64,000 bases of DNA from Brachynemurus nebulosus (taxonomy: Eukaryota; Arthropoda; Insecta; Neuroptera; Myrmeleontidae), in contig JAPWDM010000005.1 of the NCBI GenBank assembly GCA_035578155.1, positions 1,178,001 through 1,242,000 on the forward strand, given 5' to 3'. Shown in pieces: positions 34,731-47,499 of the stretch (its first letter is position 1; the number at the start of each line of letters is the position of its first letter). The notes beneath the pieces were generated by a model, which worked only from the letters and a program-made list of their open reading frames with translations, was not told the DNA's origin and searched no databases. Made by a program: the position numbers and the translations under genes.

Positions 34731-36701
34731 CTTTGAACCAGTGTTGCCAGAAAAATTTTAACAAAACCCGCCGATGAGAGGCGCTCTAGTAGCCCAAAAG
34801 TAGCCCACTCCGGAGCAATGTTTACTTATATATTTTTTGAATTTTATTTTCGATGAAATTACACGAGCTTTAATGAGGTTTAATAAAACTTTATATTAAT
34901 AATGATTGTTTAAAAAATTTTATTTTTTATTAATTAAATTTAATAAACAGGCAATGCAAACTATTTAAAAATATGTCAACTTTATAATAAATATTTATCA
35001 ACATCAATGTTTAAATACCATAAAATACGATGACAATTTTTTTTAATCCTTACACATTATACACAAATTTTACTATTAATCAAATTTAAGCAAGTTATTT
35101 TTAAATTTAAAATTTTTTATGATTATAACAATCATAAAAATAATCACAAAAAGTCTAAATAAATAATCAACATTTATCCTACGATTAATCGCTTTTCAAT
35201 AATTAAATTTTAACTTAAAATTTTTCATAAAGCTATAATAATAATAATTGGAATGACTGTTTTTTTTTTGTTTTTATCACTGAAATGGCAACTATTACAA
35301 CCATAAAGTTTTGAAACTTTCTGAAAATTAAACTTATTTCAATAAAATTAATCATCTGTTAGTTCTATTAAATTAATCGATTCAAGCAAACTAGAATCAT
35401 CATCATCAGTCTTGTTATTTTGGTAAATATCACTGTTACACTCAGAGAAATTACACATCAAATATGTGTCCTCCCAACCAAATTGTATTGTCCAATATGA
35501 GCAACGAAATCATTTGTTTCTAGAAACAATATGAAATTTTTGGAATTACATTGTTGTATTAACATATGGAAATTGTTAATTTTATCATTTTAATTTAGTT
35601 ATTTCGTTCATACTAAATCGTTGTCACAACACACAATTTTAGCTAAATCAGCTATACAATATATACGATTTAACAATATTATCATGTTGAAGCAATAAAT
35701 CTATATTATTAAATTACCATTATCGGTTAATTAAATTAATCAATAAAAATCATTATTTTAATTATATACTTTAATTTAGAAAACTATATATCCGTTCTGA
35801 TGACTCCGTTTTAGCAAATTTTCAATCTCTGACAATTTATGCTCTCAGCTCTGCATCATTCATTTCACGAAAATTTTTTTGTTGAAATTGCAACTGTAAA
35901 GATAAGTCAAAAGAGTAAAATAAAATATATAAATTTATTTAGAAATGGTCACGTACCTTTCTTAAAAAGTCAGAAACATTTTATATATAAAATATTTTTA
36001 TTAATTTTAATTTTAACCTGTAAACGTCTTAACACAAACGATATCAAACAAACAATAAAATAAAATGGCCGCTGAAATAGCACGTGATCAAAAGCCAACA
36101 AACAACTTTGACAATCTGTATAAGTTAATACAAACTTATATGTATTGTTGGTAAATTTATATAGTTAATTTAACGTTTTTATATTGTTAGTTGATAAATT
36201 TTAATGGTTGTTGCATCCAGGTCGTCAATGCTTCAATTTCAATCATATTATATAGCATACTTAACCAAATATATAGGTAGTTCAAACATATATTTCAATT
36301 ATTTCATGTCTAGTATTTGGAGCAAACAATATTATTGAACTGAAAGTATATTTAATTCTACAAACTATTTTATAGTCAGTCCAAATAAATATTTTTAAAC
36401 ATGACCATATCGCTAATTTTACTATATCCATTTCTCTGAGTGTAGTTGTAACATGAACTATGCGGAAGCATAAGTGCTACAACAAAGTTTAAATGCACTC
36501 ATATGAGCATGAATGCGGGCAAGAGCCATTAACATGGGAAGCCTAAAATGGGAAAATTAAAAATAGCCCAAACGACTACATGGGAAAATTAAAATAGCCT
36601 AAACGGCTACTTGCAGCCAACAGTAAAATTTTACCGCCAATCAAAAATATAAATAGCCCAATCGGCGGTAAATAGCCCAATCTGGCAATACTGCTTTGAA
36701 C
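34731..36701 (-). mobile_element. hAT element, 1955 bp, exact 8-bp target duplication
   Basis: Element 34739-36693 is flanked by CTTTGAAC on both sides (34731-34738, 36694-36701). Ends are CAGTGTTGCCAGA on the left and, read inward, CAGTATTGCCAGA on the right. Subterminal TAGCCCA/TAGCCTA motifs recur at both ends (34790-34806 and, repeatedly, 36560-36680), as in hAT transposase-binding arrays. CATGGGAAAATTAAAA-TAGCC occurs twice at 36572-36600. The length would allow a transposase, but the interior is mostly AT-rich decay; only a C-terminal tail is arguable (35348-35500, minus). Confidence 0.9.
35348..35500 (-). pseudogene. Possible hAT transposase C-terminal tail
   Basis: On the minus strand a frame ends CNSDIYQNNKTDDDDSSLLE and then SINLIELTDD-stop (TAA at 35348-35350). 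Acidic tails like this often follow the dimerisation domain of hAT transposases, and it lies in the right element. No catalytic or dimerisation motif is visible, so this is inference from context. Confidence 0.3.
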
Positions 36702-38051
<1,350 letters not shown>

Positions 38052-38472
38052 TAGTTGTAACAAATTAGAACAAATTGTACCGTACTAAATTGAACGATTG
38101 ATATCGCCAAAAGCGCGAAGGGTACAGTGCTTGTGTTTAACTAAAAACCACACATTTGTTTGTAACAATATCTATTTTATTTCTTTATGATTTTTTTTTA
38201 CTAGTCGTGTACAAGATGCTACAAAAGAAAGAAGTTTTTTTTACAAACAAACTAATGAAAATACATTAATTTGTAACTTTTTTCACTTGTAAACATTATG
38301 GCGGGAGTGCTGAGAAAACTTGTTATGAAAAGAGATTTCATAAGTTTTCTTTATTATTGAAGATTCGTTTTGCGAGAGGAATCGTGTAGAATTCAACCAA
38401 ATTAAATTTAAAAATGAGTATTTAAATTAAAGGTATTTTAACGATGGTTTAAATCGCCTCTTGTACCGGATA

Positions 38473-38680
38473 CCTCACGCTCAAAACAAATTCTTTCTTC
38501 AGAGATTAAACACTTCTTTCAAAAAATAAGTTTTAAATAAATATTTTTTGGACTTTCTTTTCAACAGTGAACGAAATATTTCTTTGAAACAATAAAATAT
38601 TTTTCTGCCTCAAGGAAAAAGAATCAAAGAAATATTTTTAATAAAAAAGAAAGTGAATAAAGAATTCGTTTTGAGTGGAT
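38473..38680. mobile_element. Possible ~205-bp MITE
   Basis: GCTCAAAACAAATTCTTTCT near the left and, read inward, ACTCAAAACGAATTCTTTAT near the right form imperfect inverted ends; GGACTTTCTTTT and AAGAAAGTG lie inside. No target duplication was found. Confidence 0.45.
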
Positions 38681-39540
38681 CTGTGGCTCAAGGTAGACCT
38701 GTGTTTCTGAAGGCCCCACACCGCTGACTTATTTTGTCAAATCAAAAACTAAAATGTGACATTTAAAAGACAATACACGTGTGCTTCACAATAAGGTTCC
38801 TTGACAAACTGAATACAGAGAAAGAGATGGAACGTTATTTGTTTATCATATCACAAGTTTTTTTTGCTAAAATGTAGTGTATACAGTATGTTGTTTTAGA
38901 TATTTAATTCAAAATTTTTACTTACAAAAATGATATTATTATAATGCAACTTTTTAAATAAAAGAAATACGTGCATAATTTATGTATCCTTATGTAAGAT
39001 ATGTCATATGTATATTCTGATTTATTTAAACATTAATTCATAGACTTTTAGTTACATATGTACATATTATTTTCAGATCTTCAAATTGTCATATATTTAT
39101 GTATTTTTTATACAAAATAATAAACTAATATATTAGATAATTAATTACATATTTAGTTTTGAACAGAATATGTGCACACTTCACGATGTTTGAATCATAA
39201 CATGAATATTTAAAAATATTTTTAATTCTAAAAAAATGATATTGTTATATGTGCATTTATTATTACGGGTTTGGTATGTACAAAACTTTTTATATTTCAT
39301 TTTTTATTTTTATCACACTTACGTTACCTTTATTGCCTTTATATGTATATCTATATATGTGTACATTTTGAACACCCTATACACGCTTCGTTTATAGTAA
39401 CATAAAAAGAGCAAATATTTCTTGATGTTACGTTTTGTGAAGCATTAGTATACTGATTTATTTAATGAAATCAAATGTTTTCGTAAAGTTTCGCATTTCA
39501 GAATCATAATTTCACAAATACGTATTGCACTATTTATTTG
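38681..39540. other. No gene seen
   Basis: AT-rich; nothing recognised before the hAT-C remnant. Confidence 0.5.
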
Positions 39541-39543
39541 AAC

Positions 39544-39724
39544 TGTATCCAGATATTGTTATTATTCTAAAAACTATTAACTTTATCAATTAAACTATTA
39601 CCGCTGTATCTGCAGCAAGAGCTTTTTCAAGACTAAAGAAGATAGTAAAATATTACTTCGGACCTACCGTTAGTCAAGATCAATTTATCTCTTCAGTAAT
39701 TTTATCCATTAGATTTCTATACCA
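39544..39724 (+). pseudogene. hAT transposase dimerisation domain remnant
   Basis: Plus strand reads YPDIVIILKTINFIN, stop, TITAVSAARAFSRLKKIVKY and YFGPTVSQDQFISSVILSIR. The pattern P.i....R.l.t.PvTvAsaERsFSkLKlIKnyLRstmsqerL..laiLSIE is the hAT-C dimerisation domain at the C-terminus of hAT and ZMYM-like transposases. Here the ER of ERSFS has become AR. One stop is present, upstream domains are absent and the two ends of the parent element were not found, so it is a dead fragment. Confidence 0.75.
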
Positions 39725-39789
39725 AAAACAACGACGATACAGCAGTTAAGATAAAGCAGACAATACAGCAGCACGAAAAGTAGTAAGAC

Positions 39790-39931
39790 ACAGCAATTCT
39801 GTACCAAAAGTAGTAAGGTTATAGCGATTTTGCACCAAAAGTAGTAGTACACCGATTCTATACCAAAAGTAGTAAGGTTATAACGATTCTGAACAAAAAG
39901 TAGTAAGGTTACAGCGATTCTGTACCAAAAG
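39790..39931 (+). repeat. Minisatellite, ~31-bp unit
   Basis: ATTCTGTACCAAAAGTAGTA-AGGTTATAGCG recurs about 4.5 times with steps of 31, 28, 31 and 31 bp. It directly follows the hAT-C remnant. The minus-strand frame 39709-40011 is this repeat translated. Confidence 0.85.
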
Positions 39932-40011
39932 ATTTGCGAAAACAAAATAAAAACCACGATTGTGTTTTTTCGGTTACATTTGTAACTACATAATATAAGA
40001 AACGAAAGCAA

Positions 40012-40862
40012 CTGGGCATTTCGTTCAAAAAGTTTATTTTCAGATGAAATTTAGCATATAAGAATTTTGTTTATATCAAAAACGTATTATAACGGTAACT
40101 TTGTTGAACAATCACAGTTGCATAATGATCTACCATTTGTTCAGAATTGTCAAATTGTTTCCATAGTTTCTATCCGTAACTGTTCGAATTTGTGCAATGT
40201 AAAAGTATTATTGTACGAAATTTTTTTGAAGGTCCCACAAGTTCGCTTTGGACCGCGTTCCGGCCGGTATACGTTCGGAATTTAATAAGCGTAAGAGGCG
40301 ATTTAAAACCAGCGTTTAAATATCTCAAGTTTAAGTATACTCATCTCCCAATCAGAATGTTAAATCTTTGCACAAAAAAACACCTTAAACTGTAAGAAAA
40401 AATATTGAAAACTGTTTTTCACAACCACATTTCCCAGCGCTTCCGTTACAATAATTACGATACAAGTGAAAGGAGTTAAAAATATATTTTATATGATATA
40501 TTTTTAATAAGTTCTAAAGAATACTTTTGAAACACTCTGTATTAGTGACTAAACTTACTGTTTTTACTCTGTTAATACTGTGTAACTAATAAACACCAAC
40601 TAAACTAAACTTGGTTACCACCATGTACTCTACTCTATCTATAGTGACTGCTATTAATGGACACTATGATGTTAAAAAAAAATAAACGGAGGGTGCTCTG
40701 CGTTATTTCTTTTGTTATTTTTCCTATAAAAAGCATGACAATTTGCTTTGAAATACGTAATTTCAAACAGTAACTTGGTTCTTTGTGAACTTTTTTCCTC
40801 GACATTTGTATTTTTTGTGGGGTGGGAATTTTAACACAATTTACCATAGTTTTATTATTACG

Positions 40863-40864
<2 letters not shown>
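40012..40864. other. No gene seen
   Basis: Frames at 40067-40285, 40192-40395 and 40635-40847 (minus) overlap and lack motifs. A GC-richer patch at 40230-40290 is unexplained. Confidence 0.45.

Positions 40865-40941
<77 letters not shown>
40865..40941. repeat. (AT)n microsatellite
   Basis: About 38 AT units, with no family A sequence recognised beside it. Confidence 0.97.
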
Positions 40942-40944
<3 letters not shown>

Positions 40945-41624
40945 TTGTTTTGGGAATAGATTGAAACTAATGGCACTAGGTTTTGGAGGAGAAAAATCAA
41001 ATTTATAGATTAAAAATATTTATGATTTCAAACTTTAATATTTTCCTTTTTAAGAAGTTAAATTATGGATGTATTCTAGTCATAAAATAATTACATTAGC
41101 GGAAGAATTATAATCACCACTTTCAATATAAAAAATTTTTTTCGCTCCAAATATAAAATTTTTTAAACGTATTTTCCTTAGCAATTTTTATTTCGTGTAT
41201 GTATGACATAACTTCCGAACTACTAAATAAAATTTTGATAAAATTTTCAGAAATTATGCGGTTTGGTCTTAGATGGTTCCCTACGAATTTCATCGCGTTA
41301 CCGTTATTTCGCTCAAATTTGAGGGTATTTGGCGATAATATATGGTCGCATGTATGGAATAAACCCATTTGTATTTTTTGAATTTCAAAGTTTTATTTTT
41401 TGAAATATTTTGATAGTTTGAAACCTCATATAATGTATACTGATTTCTTTAATATTTTCTACTGATTGATTTTACATTACTACAAAAAGACAAAAATTCT
41501 TTTCGTAATTTCCATAGTTATATAGGAAGGTTAAAAAAACACAGTACATTCTATTATTTTTTTAAAGTTATTCTTGTTTCAAACATGACGTCAATAATAT
41601 GCAATTTAAACACCAAGTCACTTT
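40942..41624. other. No gene seen
   Basis: 41130-41380 is a GC-richer block with overlapping frames on both strands but no recognisable product. A TGACGTCA palindrome lies at 41585-41592. Confidence 0.45.
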
Positions 41625-41712
41625 AAGGTAGTTATGCTAGTAGAAAAAATTGTAAACCTAAATTACTTTATGTCATTATTATCTATATTAATGGATATAC
41701 ACTTATACCATC
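41625..41712 (+). repeat. Direct repeat, copy 1
   Basis: AAGGTAGTTATGCTAGTAGA and AAAAATTGTAAACCTAAATT, then ACTTTATGTCATTATTATCT match 42196-42286. Confidence 0.75.
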
Positions 41713-42195
41713 AATGTTTTTTATGATAAATACTCTGGCATCATCGTATTTTACCCAACAAACATATTATTTCTCTATGCATACATACCACTGAGTAATG
41801 TGTCATAGAGTGTTATTCTGTTTTAAAGTTTTAATACATACATAATTTTCAATACATGATGGTATTTTCAGAATTAAAAATAATTATTTATAGATACATA
41901 TATACATATAATATTATGTATATTGTTTTTTACCAAATGTAATATTGTATGTATTTACATAGCAATTTTGCTTTACATATTAGCATTTAATTTTCAATTA
42001 TTGGCGCGTCTTCGCCTTTGGTTCTGTGTGACATCTGTGAATACTATCCTACAAGTAAATACCAATAAACTAGTTACTTCAGTATACGTTTAAAAAACGT
42101 TTTTTTAATTTAAGTAATTTTATTTGTAATAATAATCAATTTATTATTTATAATCTTAATTGAGTTGCAAATTAACGATATTTAATATTTTTTAT

Positions 42196-42286
42196 TAAGG
42201 TAGTACTGTGCGACATGCTAGTAGAAAAAATTGCAAACCAAACTTACTTTATGTCATTATTGTATGTATTAATGGATAGATGTTGA
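42196..42286 (+). repeat. Direct repeat, copy 2
   Basis: Partner of 41625-41712 with an extra 5 to 8 bp near the left; TATTAATGGATA closes both. Confidence 0.75.
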
Positions 42287-42306
42287 TGCATACTATTGTT
42301 CATAGA

Positions 42307-42353
42307 ATGTGTATGCATACATTCAAACATACAATGTGTATGCATACATTCAA
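42307..42353 (+). repeat. Two tandem units of TGTGTATGCATACATTCAAACA
   Basis: AATGTGTATGCATACATTCA occurs at 42307 and again about 26 bp later; ATGCAT is itself palindromic. Confidence 0.75.
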
Positions 42354-42441
42354 ACAACCCAACAAACATATTAAGTGGTATGCATATGCGTTTGGAGCGC
42401 TTTATTTTTTCACCTGTACAAGATAGACAGGTGCTCTCGCG

Positions 42442-42482
42442 GACTTTTTTGTAGAGAATTCGATTCTCTACAAAAAAAAGTC
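42442..42482. repeat. Hairpin
   Basis: GACTTTTTTGTAGAGAAT pairs with ATTCTCTACAAAAAA...GTC around a 3-nt loop (TCG). Confidence 0.7.
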
Positions 42483-42613
42483 TTAAAACTTTTTAATGTA
42501 TCTATCACCGTTTTCGCTACGTAAACGGTGAAAGGTCATAAAACGCTATTCATGAATTTTTAATATTGTTTAAACAATAAATACGAATAAACCAGTTATT
42601 TAATACACAGGGG

Positions 42614-43207
42614 TGCCAGACTGTTTCGGTTCAGTTGCTTGAAATTGGTGTATTTATTAAAATACTATAATTTCTCTGATGATATCTTCAATTCAAAACG
42701 ATCAACAAATAATTGAAGACATTAGTGGATGAAGGTGTTATATAAAATTTTTTCAAAAATTCATTTTTTGACAAATTTTGAATTATTCTATGCTAAAGTA
42801 TCATATATTAAAATTTGGTTTCAGTAGGTCCAATAGTTTTGTAGAAATTCAATAATAAACATGTGCTATTCCATGGGAAATATATGTAAGTAAAATCTTT
42901 CAAACGCTTCTATTTTAAAATTATAAAAAAATGTTACATAACACCTTCATCCACTCATGTCTTCAATTCAATTTTTTCTTTACATTCAGAACTTATTAAT
43001 CTTTCTTTCCCTAGTTTTTTATTGAATTCTATCAAGTCATTATATTATTAAATACAAAATAAGGGTACGTAGTCAGAATTTTGAGATCTAATACATGGAG
43101 TAGAAACAAATTTAAACTCTAATCATCTAAACTCAGAAACGATCAATCTTTCCCAAATTACAAGGACAATCAGATATAGCATTCTTCTTTATACTATTAA
43201 AATTTGA
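42614..43207 (+). repeat. Repeat H, copy 1 (interrupted)
   Basis: Matches 44072-44427 from GTGCCAGACTGTTTCGGTTC to ATTCTTCTTTATACTATTAA, with a 250-bp insertion at 42715-42964 absent from the second copy. Confidence 0.88.
42711..42968. mobile_element. 250-bp MITE with a known empty site
   Basis: Element 42715-42964. Inverted ends: GAAGACATTAGTGGATGAAG at the left and, read inward, GAAGACATGAGTGGATGAAG at the right (19 of 20), extending GTGTTAT on both. AATT flanks both sides. The uninterrupted copy of repeat H (about 44183) has a single AATT, so the insertion is proven by comparison. AATT is palindromic, so the duplication may be 2 to 4 bp. Confidence 0.88.
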
Positions 43208-43471
43208 AACTATTCTGTCGAAAAGTTGAATGTCGAGGTAACTACCTTAATATCTTTTTTTTTATTTAATATTATAATATAAAAAGAATATTTTTTCTAC
43301 TCCTGTTGAAGAACACACTCATTACATATCCGTAAATTGTTGAGAAAATTAGGCATTATTCAAAGTCGTGGAAGAATGACCATTACACAATAGCTATCGA
43401 CCAATGAAATCACCGTATTAACCATTATTCAATGGGCCGGCATTTGTTTTGTATATGATATATTTATGGTC

Positions 43472-43688
43472 TATTTCAGTTAAATTTAACCATGCTTCGT
43501 AACTTTGAATTTAAATAATTTCCGTTTTCTTGGCTTTATCTCTTTTATTATTGCACTTATGTAAATTTTAAATTTGCAGTTTATTTTTAGAAAAGAATAG
43601 AAGATCGATTTGTTTCGAGTATAAGAATTATTTAATTTTTTAACGAAAACTCATGATCAATTTTATCTGAAAAGAGGTATATCAATTT
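43472..43688 (+). repeat. Dispersed repeat F, plus copy
   Basis: Inverted partner of 25025-25245; see there. Confidence 0.8.
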
Positions 43689-43879
43689 TTAATTTCATAT
43701 ATGTTGCGTAGTAACGTCAAAGTAAACAAAGTAGTTTGTATTTTGTTTTCATCTTTTGTACATATTATATAAACATTTAATGAAATTAGAGGTAGATTAA
43801 AAATTGTATTCTTTTAATTTAAAATTCATATTCAATTTTATTTAAATCAAAAAGGAAAAAAGTCGTAGAAAAAATATCG

Positions 43880-43990
43880 TATTCAACTCGCTTGCAATGG
43901 CTATTACTCACTCAGATGCATTACGACACTCGCCTCGTGTCGCAATTTCATCTTCGTGAGTAATAGCTATCATTACCAGCTTGTTGAATA
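43880..43990. repeat. 111-bp hairpin element
   Basis: ATTCAACTCGCTTGCAATGG...CTATTACTCACTCAGATGCA...CGACAC pairs with GTGTCG...TCGTGAGTAATAGCTATCAT...AGCTTGTTGAAT. Stems of about 50 bp with a few mismatches and a 7-nt apex. More GC-rich than its surroundings. I recall similar GAGTAATAGCTAT palindromes in other insects, unverified. Confidence 0.8.
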
Positions 43991-44071
43991 ATATACTATT
44001 ATTAGTACACTGATTTGTAATTGAAATTTTGAAATTCGCACTGTTGTATGGGAGTTGCAGTGTCATACAAC

Positions 44072-44427
44072 GTTGCCAAACTGCTTCGGTTCAATTGCTT
44101 GAAACTGGTGTCCATGTTAAATTCTTATTAAAATACTATAATTTCTCTGATGATATCTTCAATTCAAAACGATCAACAAATAATTCAGTTTCTTCTTTAC
44201 ATTCAGGACTTATTAATCTTTCTTGCCCTAGTTTTTTATTGAATTCTATCAAGTCATTATATTGTTAAATACAAAATAAGAGTACGTAGTCAGAATTTTC
44301 AGATCTAATACATGGAGTAGAAACAAACTTTAACCCTAATTATCTAAACTCAGAAGCGATCAATATTTCCCAAATTACAAGGACAATCAGATATAACATT
44401 CTTCTTTATATTATTAAAATTTGAAAT
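44072..44427 (+). repeat. Repeat H, copy 2 (intact)
   Basis: Empty-site partner of 42614-43207. The frame 44029-44268 is a reading of it, without motif. Confidence 0.88.
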
Positions 44428-46831
44428 AGAACAATTTACGAATAGCTTTCAATTTTTAAATAAAAATTTGATTTGAAGACTTAAAAATAAAAACTTATAC
44501 ATTTGTCCCAATATTTTGTACGCTCAATGCGTCAGTGAGTAATATTGTTACAGAGCGCTAGAAATGTCATATGTAAATTTATTTCAATATACGTCTTATA
44601 TATACCGACAATTCTTAAACTAACTGCGAAATAAAGTATGTAATAATAAAATAAAAAACGGGAGTATAGCCCGAGAATCCTCTTATTCAGAAAAGTAATA
44701 TGTAGAGATACGTTTACATAGAACTTCAATAAAGCTTGCTTCGCATCCTTCTTTCTTTCTTGTTTGGCAGGTTTAGCACTTTAAAATACCAAATAATAAA
44801 GTAAAAAAAAAAATCATTGAATAAAAAGTACAAGATTACGCAAAAAAACTTTTTCCAATTTAAGTTGCTTTTATGAATGTCTACCTACGTTCAAATATAA
44901 GATTTCTTACGGTGTCGAAAACTATCTTTGATTAACAAAAATGTTCTTTAACACGTTTGCTTATGTTCTGGTACATATATTAGCTGCCAAAATAGTGTAC
45001 CGACTGGACATTTCGTCATAAATTCTCAAGCCCCTCAACGTATGAATAAAATTTTCGTTACCTAAAGACAATTGTGACACATTTTATCAGATAACGAACT
45101 AACAAATAGGTACTCTTTTTTGTATTACGTTATCGCAATTTTTTCTCGTGTAGTATAATAATCTAACAAAATCCATTTTTGACATTGTCCTGCTTATTTA
45201 AATAAAGTTCAAATATAATCTATATGCTTTCGACTTGTCAGAGTGAGACGAAATACAAACAGACGGACAAGGATAAACAATTGTTTCACAATAAGTAAAA
45301 CATCTCAACAGAATTATTGTGAATATTCACGGTGAATCCAATTTTAATCTAAACATTTATTATTGTATGAAGTAGGATTCATAATTTTCTTTATAGAATT
45401 TGTTGTTTATGTAGGTTTTATGAATTTTGAGCTTGAAACTTAAATTCGCAAGATATTCTAGTTGATTTAAAACTTTTGCTGCATTTACTCCGAGATTTTG
45501 TCATTAGAAAACTAGTTGGTTAACTCAACGGTTGCTCCCAAATATTACAAATGAAATATGAAACCAGAAAAAAAAAGAAACGTTATTGGCAGGGTGCGTA
45601 GTATATGGTGGGGATAATTAAATCGATTTCAGCCTGAGTAATGGAGAAAATAGTTAATAATACATGCTCATATGTAATTTATAGTTTAATAAAAAATATT
45701 AAATAAAAATATAATACATTGATCCACTTTGATTATAAACGCAATTGCCACTAATATGTCGTTCCTTATTTATCTGTCAACGTATTAACGTCTACACGTC
45801 AATCCATAAATACAGAATTAAAAATATTTGAGGTATTTTAAACTCACATGCAATGATGTTTCATAAGAAGTTATTGATATTTGCTTTATGTATGACTGTA
45901 CATTCAACTAAATCACTTATGCCAGCATTTCGTAATTTTCGAATTTCCCTGACGTGTTTCACTATCACCAGCAACTTTTTCCACTGCATAGTCCGGGGTT
46001 GGAAGGAAATACTGTCTTGATAATTATATCCATGTTAACGTCGAAAATTGTTTAAATACTTTATTAATATAACTATTATACTTCATCCAGTCTTTTGTAC
46101 CTCAAATTGTTCAAATTTATTTATAAAAAAAAATAATTGTAAATAACAAATATTTGTATTCAGATTTTACGGTTTTTTTTGAAAATATTTTAAATTTATT
46201 TCCACGGTTACCATTATTTAATAGCATGAAAAAATGTATATTATAGATGTCGTTGGCATCACGCACCCAGCCAATATACAACCTCGACAAATCTAGTCTA
46301 GAATATTAAAATTTTAAAAATCCACAAAAACTACTAGATAAAATTAAAGTGGATTTTGGGTATTTTCTAGGAGTGTACTGAAAAAACTGAATGTTCTAAC
46401 GATTTTCCAGGAAACATGATAAACCAAAGGAACAGCTAGCTTTATGTATAATCCTATAGCTGGCCGATACGTGAAAAAAAATATTTTTAGTAAAGTACCG
46501 TATTTTCCAATGAAAAACCCGAACCACAAAATTTTGAATAATTTTTTAGTTTTTCTCTATTTAAATTAAATTCGCTGTTTTTCGACCATGCTAACGAAAA
46601 TTTTGAGAAGTACTTCGTAACATATTTTAAATGATGGGAGCGCTGTGAATACGTTTATTTTAATATTTTTTTCAAATTAAATTGTCAAGACTATAATTGT
46701 CCGTTTTGAAATACGAAAAATTTGAAAAAAGAAACTTCGTATATTTTTTTCTCTGATTAAGCCATACAAAATATACAATCTAGAATTACTTCCAACGTTA
46801 ACAATCAGGTTCAGGGGACCCCATTCTTACT
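44428..46831. other. 2.4 kb without recognisable gene
   Basis: AT-rich. Minus-strand frames at 44532-44729 and 46344-46529 lack motifs. No element ends seen. Confidence 0.5.
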
Positions 46832-46951
46832 TTTAGCGAATTTTTGAATCTAAAATTCAGCTATTACAACCACTGTCATAGCGCGACTTGAATCCAGAAC
46901 TATGATAGAAACTTGTTTTGAGGTCCCTAAAAAGTGAAATGGCATTCACTA

Positions 46952-47017
<66 letters not shown>
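46832..47017 (-). mobile_element. Family A right end with (AT)n core
   Basis: Read on the minus strand: (AT)n, TTAGTGAATGCCATTTCACT, GGACCTCAAAACAAGTTTCT, CAAGTCGCGCTATGACAG, TAATAGCTGAATTTT and GCTAAAA at 46831. The other half is cut off where the mariner fragment begins. Confidence 0.75.
46960..47017. repeat. (AT)n microsatellite in family A
   Basis: About 29 AT units, ending at the mariner terminus. Confidence 0.95.
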
Positions 47018-47019
<2 letters not shown>

Positions 47020-47300
47020 GTAGCGCCAAAAGTTCTCGGCCTAACATGATTAAACTTACTTAAAGGTGACGTAACTTATACTCACAGAAAGTATTAAGCC
47101 TCTAGTAATCATAAACGCAGTGGACGACTTTACATGTGTTTTATTTATTCTGTTGTAAAAGTGTAAATTCAATATGTCGACCGTTTCAAAAATTGAATAT
47201 CGTGTAGTCATAAAATTTCTGACAAAAGAAGGACAAACTCCAGAAGAAATTAAGGACAGACTGGATGGTGTATACGGTAAAGCCGTGCCAAAGGTATCGT
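47017..47300 (+). mobile_element. 3'-truncated mariner element
   Basis: TGGGTAGCGCCAAAAGTTCT-CGGCC directly after a TA of the (AT)n tract resembles mariner inverted ends (…GGTNNNCCAAAAGTN). A mariner-type transposase start follows at 47174. The 3' two-thirds and right end are missing; homology stops near 47300. Confidence 0.75.
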
Positions 47301-47335
47301 TTGCGATTTTTATTCATTTTCATACCATCCAATAA
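47174..47335 (+). pseudogene. mariner transposase N-terminus, truncated
   Basis: The ATG at 47174 opens MSTVSKIEYRVVIKFLTKEG and QTPEEIKDRLDGVYGKAVPK, the first helix-turn-helix of mariner transposases (consensus K.E.R.vIKFL..EGkt..EI..RLd.VYG), which binds the inverted ends. The frame leaves the family near residue 42 and stops at 47335 after 53 codons. The DD34D catalytic core is absent. ATG position fits family starts. Confidence 0.82.
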
Positions 47336-47499
47336 AAGTGTCACTTTTAACCTGACGAAAATAAAATATTAGAAATTGGAAACCTGTGTCTTTGAACTTG
47401 AGCAACACGCGTTGAATATATTGCACTTAGCAACAACTTAACTGCATTGAACATAATTTAAATAATATCGCGTCAGTGGTCGGGGCGCTCTCGGAAAAT

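Noticed and set aside
39709..40011. 100-codon minus-strand frame rich in Leu/Tyr/Val
   Set aside because: It is a translation of the 31-bp minisatellite.
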